Positions 16,731 to 24,701 of a DNA stretch of 33,558 nt are shown here, piece by piece. The stretch is from a virus. Both the position numbers and the translations under genes were made by a program. Numbering within the stretch: the stretch's first letter is position 1; each line of letters begins with the position of its first letter. The notes under the pieces are model-generated. The model saw nothing but the letters and a program-made list of their open reading frames with translations. It was not told the origin of the DNA and ran no database searches. The stretch is taken from the IMG/VR virus record IMGVR_UViG_3300045135_000761, positions 1 to 33,558 of that record, one strand, 5' to 3'.

Positions 16731-18691
16731 GAATTTATCTCATCCACAGTAAATGGTTCCTGATTCACAGGATCAGTGAACTTAGAATCCTTGTCAAAGT
16801 TTGCCTTAACGTATGCACGAACGTCAAAGCCAGGATCACTTGCAAGTTCATCAACATCCGAGTGACCTACGATCTGACCACCCGCAAAGGTATTATAAAA
16901 TGCACGACAGAAATGATCAAAGGTATTGAACTGACTTCGTGTCAATGACTGAACCGAAAGGTAATCCAATAGATTGGGTGTTTCACTGGGAACATTAATG
17001 CCACCCACAAACACAATACCTATGCTTCGTTCGTTGTGTGAGTTTTTTACTGCATGTTCACCCACAAGATTTATTGGTCGACCACGTTGCAACGATCCGT
17101 CACGACGAATTACATAGTGATAACCGATACCATTTAGATTTCTTTCTAAATGTTGTTCATGTATTTCCTCTGATCCAATGTTTTTATTGGTAGGAGTTTC
17201 TGACCAGTGAACAACCACCTCAGTGATTTCTCGTTTTGCATTTCGAAGTTCGGCCTGCAACTCTTCGACCGATGAGATATATGGAAACACAATCCCAGAT
17301 TCCGCCTTGAATTGTTCTGCAAACGATCCGATAACATAGGGTTCATCAAACACGGTTTCTGATAAATCAGGTGCGGTTGCCTTTGTGATGGTAGTATCAA
17401 TTGTCTTGAGGAATGCACGTATTTCTTGTGCAGATTTACCTGTCGCTTGAAACAACAACTCAACCGCCTGTGAGAAGTCCGCAGAGTTACCCTGCGATAA
17501 ATTGATCACACGATTGACATCCGCACTTGTAAGACTCGGTGCGAACTCCTTGACTTGTTTACGAATGTCTGTTAGAGTTTCTGTACTCAACTCTTGAATA
17601 ATGCCGTTAGAACCACCCCCAGCAACTCGTGTTTGTACCATCGAGTTTCTTTCTTCCTGTAGTGCGGCGTACTGGTTTCTGAGGTTGGTTTGAGTTTGCA
17701 CAGACTTTATGACTTGTTCACCATCCTGACCTCCAGACAACTGAGAGAAGTCTCTTTTTGCGGCCGCACTCGTGAGGTTCTGTCGAATTTCGGATTCAGG
17801 TCTAACTAGATTGTTCAACGATGCGAGTGGTTCAGTTTTGATATTATTCAATGCAGAACTCCACTCGTCAGCAAGTGAAGGCATGTTTGTCGCATTGATG
17901 ACACCATTGGTCACTTCACCAAAGGTTGGACTAGTATCGTCATCATCTAATGAGATGGGAAGTGTCATCGACTTGTTAATGTCTGCCGCAGTATTTACCA
18001 AGGTTTCGAGTTCATTGGTTACACTAGTGACTGCATCTGTTGCGAGTGAGTTAATGGTCGTTGCACTAAACCCACCGATTTTTCCTGCAAGATCTTTTCC
18101 TGCTTTAAGTAGTCCAGCGGGTGATGCATCTACCACGGCTGCCTGTAAAGTGCCTGCAAGGTCGGTCGCTTGAGCCGCAAGATCCCCTGCCGCATCTGTT
18201 GCGATCTGTGTGATTTCACCTGTGAGCGCATCTATTGAGGTGACACCCAAACCAGTGATCAACTGAATTACACTAGAGAGTGCACCTGATACACCACCTG
18301 TTGCATCAAGACTTGATGTGTCGGGCAACGTAATAGTCTGACCATCAACCGTGACTTCACTAAACGAAATTTCTACCTTCGCGCCAAACGCTCCAGATAT
18401 CTTTGACACTGCCTGATTGACCAGATCACTTTTCAAATTCTCCACACTGGCAGAAGCATCACTCAACAAACCTTCGGTGGTCGTGTTGTTGAGAATGTTT
18501 TGTGCCTTGTCAAACTTTTGCGTGAGAGACTGAACACCACCATTGATTTCGTTTGCAATAGCTCCTGCGGTGGTTTCTAATGACGTTCTTTGTGCATTGA
18601 TTACTTCAGTTGCTTTGTTCTTTATCTCAGTCGTACCAGTAAGTTTTTGGTTCGCCTGTAACTGTTGTTTGATTTTATCTACATTACTCAT
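16727..18691 (-). CDS. Hub-associated N-acetylmuramoyl-L-alanine amidase (654 aa)
   Basis: Residues 1-460 are Ala/Thr/Ser/Asp-rich with long helical, coiled-coil-like stretches. The C-terminal domain (about 487-645) is a zinc amidase of the Amidase_2/PGRP family: VVVHWSET (His 495), GYHYVIRRDGSLQRGRP, NERSIGIVFVGG, IVGHSDV (His 610) and ASDPGFDV (Asp 619). The His/His/Asp set matches the zinc ligands of AmpD-type amidases. The enzyme would cut the amide bond between MurNAc and L-Ala in the cell wall during entry. It lies between the gp5-like hub gene and the spike gene with four-base overlaps on both sides, so it is probably carried in or near the hub. The catalytic assignment is strong; its place in the particle is inferred. 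Confidence 0.85.
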   Translation of the reverse strand: MSNVDKIKQQLQANQKLTGTTEIKNKATEVINAQRTSLETTAGAIANEINGGVQSLTQKFDKAQNILNNTTTEGLLSDASASVENLKSDLVNQAVSKISGAFGAKVEISFSEVTVDGQTITLPDTSSLDATGGVSGALSSVIQLITGLGVTSIDALTGEITQIATDAAGDLAAQATDLAGTLQAAVVDASPAGLLKAGKDLAGKIGGFSATTINSLATDAVTSVTNELETLVNTAADINKSMTLPISLDDDDTSPTFGEVTNGVINATNMPSLADEWSSALNNIKTEPLASLNNLVRPESEIRQNLTSAAAKRDFSQLSGGQDGEQVIKSVQTQTNLRNQYAALQEERNSMVQTRVAGGGSNGIIQELSTETLTDIRKQVKEFAPSLTSADVNRVINLSQGNSADFSQAVELLFQATGKSAQEIRAFLKTIDTTITKATAPDLSETVFDEPYVIGSFAEQFKAESGIVFPYISSVEELQAELRNAKREITEVVVHWSETPTNKNIGSEEIHEQHLERNLNGIGYHYVIRRDGSLQRGRPINLVGEHAVKNSHNERSIGIVFVGGINVPSETPNLLDYLSVQSLTRSQFNTFDHFCRAFYNTFAGGQIVGHSDVDELASDPGFDVRAYVKANFDKDSKFTDPVNQEPFTVDEINS

Positions 18692-19539
18692 ACAAAAACC
18701 TCATCATATGCAGTTTGTGCAAGACTCTCGGTGTTCCTGTAAGACTCAAGATAGTAACGATTGACCGCCTCACTTGCAGATTTTATTTCGTTTGTGTTCA
18801 GAAGTTTACGGTTAGCATTACTGTATCGAGTTCTTAATTCAAATAACACATACTGCAACTGTATGGAATACAAACGCCAATCAGACACTGGTTGAAAACT
18901 TTGAGAGAATCTCAAAAGACCATTCCATCTACTACCAGACTCAGACGATCGAATCCAGTTTGCAATTCCAATCCTATCACCAAGATCGGCGTTTGTTGTC
19001 TGGAATCTAGATGCACCCTGAAGAGCACCAGTGATTGCAGCTGCGTGTATAGGACGATAACCATTGTCTAGGAAAAACTTCATGGCCTGTTGTCTTCTTA
19101 ACTGTACTGAGGTACTTGCAACGTCATCGTCTTTCAGTACGGTAGTGACTGAATTTTGTAATCGAGTGTTGGTTTCTGTAGTACCAAACCTACCAAGTTG
19201 AATCTCTGACGGAAACTCAACACGCGGAAGTGAACCCATCACGAGAGGAATCTGGGAAGCTGCACCATCAAGAAAAACTCCAAAGACAAAAGATCCTGCC
19301 ATGAGTTGTGGAACCCGTCCATAACCCGATACACCACCTTCTGTCGTAGGGATCAACACCTGTGCCCACGGCAGATCTTTCTCTGGAATGTCTTCTGTAC
19401 TGGGACTATGAACGCCTCGAATACGAACCTTGACCCGTCCCTCTAACCCAGCGGGTGGGTGTGCGTTAACGACTGTGCCAAAAAACCATCGGTAGTCATC
19501 CCCGTAGAATTCCTTGTTGATTGGTCTTAATACATTCAT
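18688..19539 (-). CDS. 5: Baseplate hub protein gp5-like: OB-fold plus degenerate tail-lysozyme domain
   Basis: Residues 15-110 form the gp5/VgrG-type OB-fold (YRWFFGTVVNAHPPAGLEGR, KVRIRGVHS, LPWAQVLIP, GSFVFGVFLDG). Residues about 150-275 resemble the phage tail lysozyme family (Phage_lysozyme2): FFLDNGYRPIHAAAITGAL, GIANWIRSSESGSRWNGLL and a helical C-terminus. The family motif GNLxxES reads GALQGAS at 171-177, so the conserved Glu is Ala 176. The enzyme is therefore probably inactive as a lysozyme. The T4 beta-helix part is missing here and is encoded two genes downstream. It overlaps both the gp27-like gene and the amidase gene by four bases. OB-fold call firm; lysozyme relation moderate. 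Confidence 0.8.
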   Translation of the reverse strand: MNVLRPINKEFYGDDYRWFFGTVVNAHPPAGLEGRVKVRIRGVHSPSTEDIPEKDLPWAQVLIPTTEGGVSGYGRVPQLMAGSFVFGVFLDGAASQIPLVMGSLPRVEFPSEIQLGRFGTTETNTRLQNSVTTVLKDDDVASTSVQLRRQQAMKFFLDNGYRPIHAAAITGALQGASRFQTTNADLGDRIGIANWIRSSESGSRWNGLLRFSQSFQPVSDWRLYSIQLQYVLFELRTRYSNANRKLLNTNEIKSASEAVNRYYLESYRNTESLAQTAYDEVFV

Positions 19540-20897
19540 AGTGAGAAGTCGCTCGGTAAATCGCCCAGTTTAATCAGTCGTGCAGAGACACGATGTGATT
19601 CATTACTTAGACGATGTGAAATATTGGTTAACAGATAATCACCAGATTTACGTGTATCTACACTCTTGTCTAGTTCCGCATTGTCACCAGCGGTATTTGG
19701 ATTCAGAAAGATGATACGCATCCTTCGACTAGGTGATATTTTCTTTTTGAAAAAGAGTCTGCCGTCCATCTCAATATCGATAGTATTCTTTTTGAGAATT
19801 TGACGTATCACCTTATTCCGAATCTTGAGTCGTGATTCTGTAATCGCATCGTCAAAAAACTGAGGTTCTTCGTCATGATAACTCTTGAACTGATTGTATG
19901 TATTACTTGAAGTTACTTGATGTATATTCAATGAGTTATATTCATCGGAAGGTTTTCCATCGATGATCAACGAAGGGTCGAAGATAGATTGTCGGGTTGT
20001 TTGTGAAATCAATCCATTGGTATAAAAATCATCCAGTATGGTTCGAACTGTGATGTGTGACTCAAAGGTTTGTCCTGTGCCTGCATCAATGTTAGCATAC
20101 ATCGAACCAATTGCACCCTCTTCATACAGGGCGAGTGAATCTTCAGCATCGAGTTCTTCGAACTGTTTGATCTGATAATAAACCTTCTGTGCCTCTTGTT
20201 CTTCGTCTCCACTACTACTGGCAGTGTTATAACGAAGTGGTAACTTCTCGTTCACCACATTCTCTTGCAGTAGTCCATCAAGGCCTGACATGAAAATGTC
20301 GTTACTGTAAAGATCTCCGTGCACATATATGGGCGAACCCGTTTTGGTTGTCATTCGATCTTTCAACCACGTCATGGCCTCTAGAGGACTGAGATAAGGT
20401 ATAATCACCTTTCGAACGTTTTGTGCAGACTTATCAAAGTAGGCCGTCTTGATGACTCTTCTACCAAGATCTCGATCTGCAATGTCGATAATCATATCCT
20501 CAAGGGTCTTGGTATAGGATCGACTAATAGATTTAATTGCATTGACGTATACATGTTCTTCCACAAGATCAAGGGAAAGAACCTCGGCACGTTCGTTAGT
20601 CTTCTCTATATCATTGATCTTAGAGAAAAAGAATGTTTTGTTGATGACTGCTGAGTTCGGATCGTCCGAATGACCGATGACCAGATTGATTCGTTCAGTA
20701 CCTTGAATTGACAAATCATTTCGAAAACCAAAGTCATCTAACATAACAATACGTGCATCAACGTATGATTTGTTTATACTTTCAAAGAACACGATCTCGA
20801 CTATACTATTTTTGATATCAACGAGTCGAACCCTTCCGTCTGTTCCTGACAGAATAATATCTGCATTGATAATAGTATAACTGGATTGGTTTAACAT
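19536..20897 (-). CDS. 27: Baseplate hub protein gp27-like
   Basis: A 453-residue, beta-rich protein with an N-terminus (IINADIILSGTDGRVRLVDI, then VEIVFFESINKSYVDARIV) like the hub proteins of marine T4-like phages. It precedes the gp5-like OB-fold gene with a four-base overlap and follows gp53 by a TAATG junction. In T4, gp27 (391 aa) forms the trimeric torus that joins the spike to the tail tube; gene order and length fit. The middle is more helical and acidic (QIKQFEELDAEDSLALYEEG). The end (HRLSNESHRVSARLIKLG) looks like a tube-fold strand pair. Sequence identity to T4 gp27 cannot be judged by eye, so the name rests on family feel and position. Confidence 0.7.
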   Translation of the reverse strand: MLNQSSYTIINADIILSGTDGRVRLVDIKNSIVEIVFFESINKSYVDARIVMLDDFGFRNDLSIQGTERINLVIGHSDDPNSAVINKTFFFSKINDIEKTNERAEVLSLDLVEEHVYVNAIKSISRSYTKTLEDMIIDIADRDLGRRVIKTAYFDKSAQNVRKVIIPYLSPLEAMTWLKDRMTTKTGSPIYVHGDLYSNDIFMSGLDGLLQENVVNEKLPLRYNTASSSGDEEQEAQKVYYQIKQFEELDAEDSLALYEEGAIGSMYANIDAGTGQTFESHITVRTILDDFYTNGLISQTTRQSIFDPSLIIDGKPSDEYNSLNIHQVTSSNTYNQFKSYHDEEPQFFDDAITESRLKIRNKVIRQILKKNTIDIEMDGRLFFKKKISPSRRMRIIFLNPNTAGDNAELDKSVDTRKSGDYLLTNISHRLSNESHRVSARLIKLGDLPSDFSL

Positions 20898-21643
20898 TAT
20901 TGTGCCAATAACCTTTTAAGTTCACCCACCAATTGTCTTGCAGTTTCCTTTTTCAACACCCTGATTGTTTTAACTGCATCGTTTTCACTTTCGAGGAAAT
21001 CAAGGTTAGTAACTACCGTCGCCCCTTCAAGATTGTCAAAGAACTTGTCTAACCACTCTGCGGAATCGTTTTCATAATGATGCGTACCCTCATACTCGTA
21101 GACTGTGTTTGTCAGAGATGCACCAATGGTCTGTGGATTTGTTGTAGGTGTCTTGTATGCAAGTGTGACACTACCTGTAATATCTGAATCTGCCGCAACA
21201 ACAATCTCACCTAGATCCAGATTCTTTCGAATGACGGTTCCTTCTTTACCACTCACTAGAACTTCAGTTCCAACAGGATAGAGATTTGAAAATTCTGCCG
21301 CAGAATCCGCAGTTGACAGATTAAGTTTACATGTGTAGTTCTTAAAGAAAACCGTCTGTGCCTTTTCGACCAACTGCAATTGTGTGAGAGGCCATCCACA
21401 CTCTCTCAGAAGAGGATTCATCAGAAAGAATGTAAAGTCATATTCACCTTTACCATACAAACGATATGCAAGTGTGTCGGGACGGTCTCCATCTCGAATC
21501 TCGTATTCTAGATAAGCAGCTGCATCGTCCGAATAAATGTCGATGATATCAGAATACTGTGAGAGTTTCTGAACAATGACAGGTGACTTTTCATCACCAA
21601 AAAGATACGGGACTTTGGGAAATGTAGAAAAATAATTTGACAT
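20897..21643 (-). CDS. 53: Baseplate wedge protein gp53
   Basis: A 248-residue protein. The N-terminus (YFSTFPKVPYLFGDEKSPVI) and the following LysM-like block (YEIRDGDRPDTLAYRLYG, then YDFTFFLMNPL) are characteristic of gp53 in T4-like phages. gp53 joins the wedge to the hub and to neighbouring wedges; T4 gp53 has 196 residues. The C-terminal half (about 110-248) is a mixed beta domain not obvious in T4. AAGGA lies 7 bases upstream of the ATG, and its stop overlaps the gp27-like start (TAATG). Confidence 0.85.
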   Translation of the reverse strand: MSNYFSTFPKVPYLFGDEKSPVIVQKLSQYSDIIDIYSDDAAAYLEYEIRDGDRPDTLAYRLYGKGEYDFTFFLMNPLLRECGWPLTQLQLVEKAQTVFFKNYTCKLNLSTADSAAEFSNLYPVGTEVLVSGKEGTVIRKNLDLGEIVVAADSDITGSVTLAYKTPTTNPQTIGASLTNTVYEYEGTHHYENDSAEWLDKFFDNLEGATVVTNLDFLESENDAVKTIRVLKKETARQLVGELKRLLAQ

Positions 21644-22792
21644 TTAGTATCCTTGATCTCTGACCTTTGCCTTATCGAGTGCGGTGATTTCTTTGAAACT
21701 CAATGCGATATCAACTTCAACGAACTCTTCTCCGTCATACATTCCTGACGCAGTCGCATTGTAAACTGTCTGAACAGATTCAAGGTAACACCGTTGAATT
21801 TTAGGTGCGGGTTCTTTCTTGCTTTTATTTTCAATTCGAATATCGAACACATTAGGGAACTCGTATGCAAAGGGCAACCCATCATCGGTAATCCTAATTG
21901 CCTCTGGATAAAGTTCTTCGCGGAAGAACTGAACAATGTTTTTTATCTGTTGTTGTTCTGGTCGATTCCGTGCAATCATTTTGAAAGTAAAATTAAATGA
22001 TCTCAGATTGACTCTATCGAACTGTGTTCTTTGGTTGGGTGCAACAGAAACTCGTGATGCTGCTTTTGCCGCGGCAGCTGCTTGATCTCCAATTGCATTA
22101 CCACCAATAGCACCGGCCAGAAATCCAGGCCCTTGCGCGGCAGCTGCACCGACTCCAGTACCAAGAGCAAGACCTGCCGCCTTTGCCGCCAACTGAGAAC
22201 CCAGTGCTTTTGCGGCACCGGTAAGACGACCATTATCCATTGAAATTTCACCGGCATCTGGTAGAGCACCAATGACTCCTAACTCAGCTTCATTGTAAGT
22301 TACACCATCCGCAAAGGTAAGGGATTTTTGTAAAGGTAGGGTAACAGAACCCAATCTAGTTCCACCCGATTCGTTTTTATAACTTTTAAGAAATCCACCT
22401 ACAGCACCCGCCACATTTTTTATATCGGTGAGAAGAGAAGTATACTCTTCGTCTTCTGCTACCGCTTGTTGTTCTTCTTCTTCTTGTTGAGCTTGTTCAT
22501 TAGATGATACTTCATCCAATGGAAAGAAAGGTTCAATCTTGTATGCGGCAAAGGTTATTCGTGCAGGTGCAGTATCCAATCCAGACAACGGGTATTGATA
22601 TTTCCTTGTCCTTGCTTTATCTTCCTTGGGTACATCTTCGGGGGTTTCTTCGGTCGAAGCGGTTCTCCGTGCGATTTCAACGCCCTCTTCCTGACCTCGG
22701 CGACCCAGTTCACGCATCTGTTCTGCGGTGAGATACTGACCCTCTTGTGCAGTGTCAAGACTCGTTGCATAGACCTTTTGTTCGTCTGCCAT
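21644..22792 (-). CDS. 48: Baseplate tail-tube cap gp48
   Basis: A 382-residue protein, close to T4 gp48 (364). The recognisable parts are RTQFDRVNLRSFNFTFKMI, EQQQIKNIVQFFREELYPEA, AYEFPNVFDIRI, IQRCYLESVQTVYNAT and FVEVDIALSFKEI near the end, which form the tube-like fold that caps the hub and starts tail-tube growth. Unusual insertions are a Gln/Glu run at about 98-116 and a Gly/Ala-rich hydrophobic segment at about 193-246. It is the first gene of the minus-strand late operon, with a perfect late box 35 nt upstream. Confidence 0.88.
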   Translation of the reverse strand: MADEQKVYATSLDTAQEGQYLTAEQMRELGRRGQEEGVEIARRTASTEETPEDVPKEDKARTRKYQYPLSGLDTAPARITFAAYKIEPFFPLDEVSSNEQAQQEEEEQQAVAEDEEYTSLLTDIKNVAGAVGGFLKSYKNESGGTRLGSVTLPLQKSLTFADGVTYNEAELGVIGALPDAGEISMDNGRLTGAAKALGSQLAAKAAGLALGTGVGAAAAQGPGFLAGAIGGNAIGDQAAAAAKAASRVSVAPNQRTQFDRVNLRSFNFTFKMIARNRPEQQQIKNIVQFFREELYPEAIRITDDGLPFAYEFPNVFDIRIENKSKKEPAPKIQRCYLESVQTVYNATASGMYDGEEFVEVDIALSFKEITALDKAKVRDQGY

Positions 22793-22801
22793 AATTGAAC
22801 T

Positions 22802-22808
22802 CTAAATA
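22802..22808 (+). promoter_or_regulatory. Possible late promoter CTAAATA for gp4
   Basis: CTAAATA on the plus strand, 34 nt before the gp4 GTG. T4-like cyanophages are described as using this weaker form of the late box. It lies in the same 50-nt gap as the leftward box, so the two late units would diverge from here. Confidence 0.45.
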
Positions 22809-22826
22809 AATGAATTATTGTAGATG

Positions 22827-22834
22827 TATTTATA
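22827..22834 (-). promoter_or_regulatory. T4-type late promoter TATAAATA for gp48 operon
   Basis: A perfect late box on the minus strand in the short divergent gap, 35 nt upstream of the gp48 ATG. It is the first box of the whole leftward structural operon. Confidence 0.75.
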
Positions 22835-22842
22835 GGGAAACT

Positions 22843-23325
22843 GTGGCATATAAAGGCAAATTCACACCCAAGAATAAACACAAATATGAAGGTGACCCCT
22901 CGAACATTATTTATCGTTCATTGTGGGAACGTCATTGTTTTCGATGGTGTGATGAAAACCCCAAGGTTAAAAAGTGGAGTAGTGAAGAGGTTGTCATACC
23001 CTATCTCTATGAAGTCGATAGACGTATGCATCGGTACTTCATGGATCTTAAAATTGTCTTTGAGGACAAGACCGTGTTGGTTGAAATCAAACCAGAGTCC
23101 CAAACAAAACCACCCACTGGTGCGAGACGAACAAAACGGTATATCTCTGAGGGTTACACCTATGTCAAGAACATGAATAAGTGGGAGGCTGCAAACGAGT
23201 ACGCAAAAGACCGTGGGTGGGAGTTTCAGATATGGACAGAGAAGACCGAACCACTCAAGTCCATGATTGGTAAACCGTTGAAGAAACTCAAACCCATGCC
23301 AAAATACTCTAGGAAAAAGAAATGA
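22843..23325 (+). CDS. 4: Head completion nuclease-like protein gp4
   Basis: Strongly like T4 gp4: AYKGKFTPKNKHKYEGDP at the start, then IIYRSLWERHCFRW, VVIPYL, YFMDL and LVEIKPE. The spacing of Glu 29, Asp 68, Glu 81 and Lys 83 fits the TnsA/restriction-endonuclease fold known for this family. gp4 acts late in head maturation, before tail joining. T4 gp4 has 150 residues; this has 160. I chose the GTG at 22843, with AGGG five bases upstream, over the in-frame ATG at 22810, because the T4 protein starts exactly there with MAY. The C-terminal tail (IGKPLKKLKPMPKYSRKKK) is partly repeated after the next gene. Confidence 0.92.
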   Translation: MAYKGKFTPKNKHKYEGDPSNIIYRSLWERHCFRWCDENPKVKKWSSEEVVIPYLYEVDRRMHRYFMDLKIVFEDKTVLVEIKPESQTKPPTGARRTKRYISEGYTYVKNMNKWEAANEYAKDRGWEFQIWTEKTEPLKSMIGKPLKKLKPMPKYSRKKK

Positions 23326-24053
23326 AAGTTGCAGTAATTTTTAGTGGTCAATATAGGGGCAATGTTGATCGAAATCTATATTTGTTTAGTCTAGCATTTC
23401 CGAATTATGATTTTTATTTCACTGCATGGGAAAATTCTAAGATCACAGATCCTCAGATCGTGCAACTAAAAGAACCTGAAGATATATTTCCCGCGTATGA
23501 ATTTGACCTTGAAAAACAACGGTACGTCCATAACACACCCACTTCGGTCGCAAGTAAAAAAGGATGGTGTTGTAAACAACATCTAGGTCACGCTCTCGCA
23601 GTAGAGATGTTTGGCAAAGGTTATGATATGATTGTTCGCGCACGATATGACTGTGTCATCAATCCCGAAATCAATTGGGAAGTTTTGGTACAGTATTCAT
23701 TCTATTTTAAAACAATTATTGGCATAGGGCCCGCCAATAGTGGTCAGGTTTCCACCAGTAAAGGGAACTTATGGAAAAGAATTAGCAATCCAGATCCATT
23801 CTATGGTTTTATTAAATGGCCTGATAAGTGGCCTCATTTTGGTCATGGACTTAGTGATGTCATAATTCTACATCCTCCATCTATGATAGATGTAAATCGT
23901 GTGACAGAACTTTATGAAAAAGAACTATTGCGCGAGAACGAATTCGGGTGGTGGCAAATTCTTGTAGAAGAGAATCGTGGTTCGGTGCATTATACTAAAG
24001 ATCCTACCCTTAATTATCGTGGTGGTGTAATACTTGATCGCAACTATGATTAA
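23322..24053 (+). CDS. Putative glycosyltransferase-like protein, inserted cassette gene (243 aa)
   Basis: The N-terminus MKVAVIFSGQYRGN and the central GYDMIVRARYD (Asp 110) resemble GT-A-type glycosyltransferases of capsule/LPS loci and some phages, where a R-x-R-x-D motif precedes the catalytic region. It also contains HFGHGLSDVIILHPPS and ends RGGVILDRNYD. It would transfer a sugar in the cytoplasm, but donor and acceptor are unknown. Its ATG overlaps the gp4 stop (AATGA), and a copy of the gp4 tail follows it, marking it as an insertion into a conserved structural block. It looks more A/T-rich at third positions than its neighbours. It may modify a host glycan or a virion protein. Confidence 0.6.
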   Translation: MKVAVIFSGQYRGNVDRNLYLFSLAFPNYDFYFTAWENSKITDPQIVQLKEPEDIFPAYEFDLEKQRYVHNTPTSVASKKGWCCKQHLGHALAVEMFGKGYDMIVRARYDCVINPEINWEVLVQYSFYFKTIIGIGPANSGQVSTSKGNLWKRISNPDPFYGFIKWPDKWPHFGHGLSDVIILHPPSMIDVNRVTELYEKELLRENEFGWWQILVEENRGSVHYTKDPTLNYRGGVILDRNYD

Positions 24054-24060
24054 TTATAAA

Positions 24061-24116
24061 GATTGGTAAGACCTTGAAATCCACACCAAAATACTCTAGG
24101 AAAAAGACTAAATAGA
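24061..24116 (+). pseudogene. 4: Stranded remnant of the gp4 C-terminal tail
   Basis: After the glycosyltransferase stop, this stretch reads IGKTLKSTPKYSRKKTK then TAG in one frame, matching the true gp4 end (IGKPLKKLKPMPKYSRKKK). A 22-nt block is identical between 23299-23320 and 24086-24107. It has no start codon or upstream coding sequence in this frame. It is best read as the original gp4 3' end left behind when the cassette came in. Confidence 0.85.
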
Positions 24117-24119
24117 TTC

Positions 24120-24701
24120 ATGGCAAATTTATTTCAGAAAGTATCGTATGACGCATTCCGTGCGGGGATCACACCTCGAACGCGGCAATCCCGTGCATGG
24201 TTTAGAAAGAGAGTTCAGAATCTCAGGGTTAATCGACGTGAGTTGATGGCGGACGAACCCATCGAAAAGAAACCTCGAACCATCATTGGTAACATGTACA
24301 TGTTTTTCTATGATGCAAAGATGAGGGATACACTTCCATACTGGGATGCGTTTCCGTTGATCATTGCGATGGGGCCTGCACCAAAGGGAATCTATGGTAT
24401 GAATCTTCACTACCTACCAATCCCCCTTCGTGCAAAGTTTCTAGATAACTTGATGGACATCACAAATAACAATAGATTTGATGAGACAACCAAATTCGAA
24501 GTGTCTTATCAAATGATGAAGTCAGCATCTAAAATGCGTTACTTCAAACCTTGTTTCAAACATTACCTGACAAGTCAAATCGAAGGACAGTTTGCATACA
24601 TCCCTCCCCCCGAATGGGAGATTGCAACCTTTCTACCGGCCGCACAATGGCAAAAGGCAGGACAGTCTGCGGCGTACAGAGATTCTAGGAGAATGATTTA
24701 A
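24120..24701 (+). CDS. Conserved T4-like phage protein of unknown function (193 aa)
   Basis: I recognise the pattern from marine T4-like phages but not a function: ITPRTRQSRAWFRKRV near the start, GNMYMFFYDAKMRDTLPYWD at about 57-76, GMNLHYLPIPLRAKFLDNLM, then YFKPCFKHYL and PPEWEIATFLPAAQW. It is basic at the N-terminus, with no membrane segment. No good ribosome binding site lies near the ATG; AGGAAAAAG is 13-22 bases upstream, inside the gp4 remnant. Its stop overlaps the next start (TAATG). The context (head completion gene before, tail-tube genes after) suggests a virion or assembly role. Confidence 0.8.
   Translation: MANLFQKVSYDAFRAGITPRTRQSRAWFRKRVQNLRVNRRELMADEPIEKKPRTIIGNMYMFFYDAKMRDTLPYWDAFPLIIAMGPAPKGIYGMNLHYLPIPLRAKFLDNLMDITNNNRFDETTKFEVSYQMMKSASKMRYFKPCFKHYLTSQIEGQFAYIPPPEWEIATFLPAAQWQKAGQSAAYRDSRRMI

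Noticed and set aside
22810-22842. Longer start for gp4
   Set aside because: T4 gp4 begins at the position of the GTG at 22843, which has a good ribosome binding site; the extra residues have no match.
24108-24114. CTAAATA box before the 193-aa gene
   Set aside because: It lies only five bases before the ATG, which would give a leaderless transcript, and it is part of the gp4 tail remnant.
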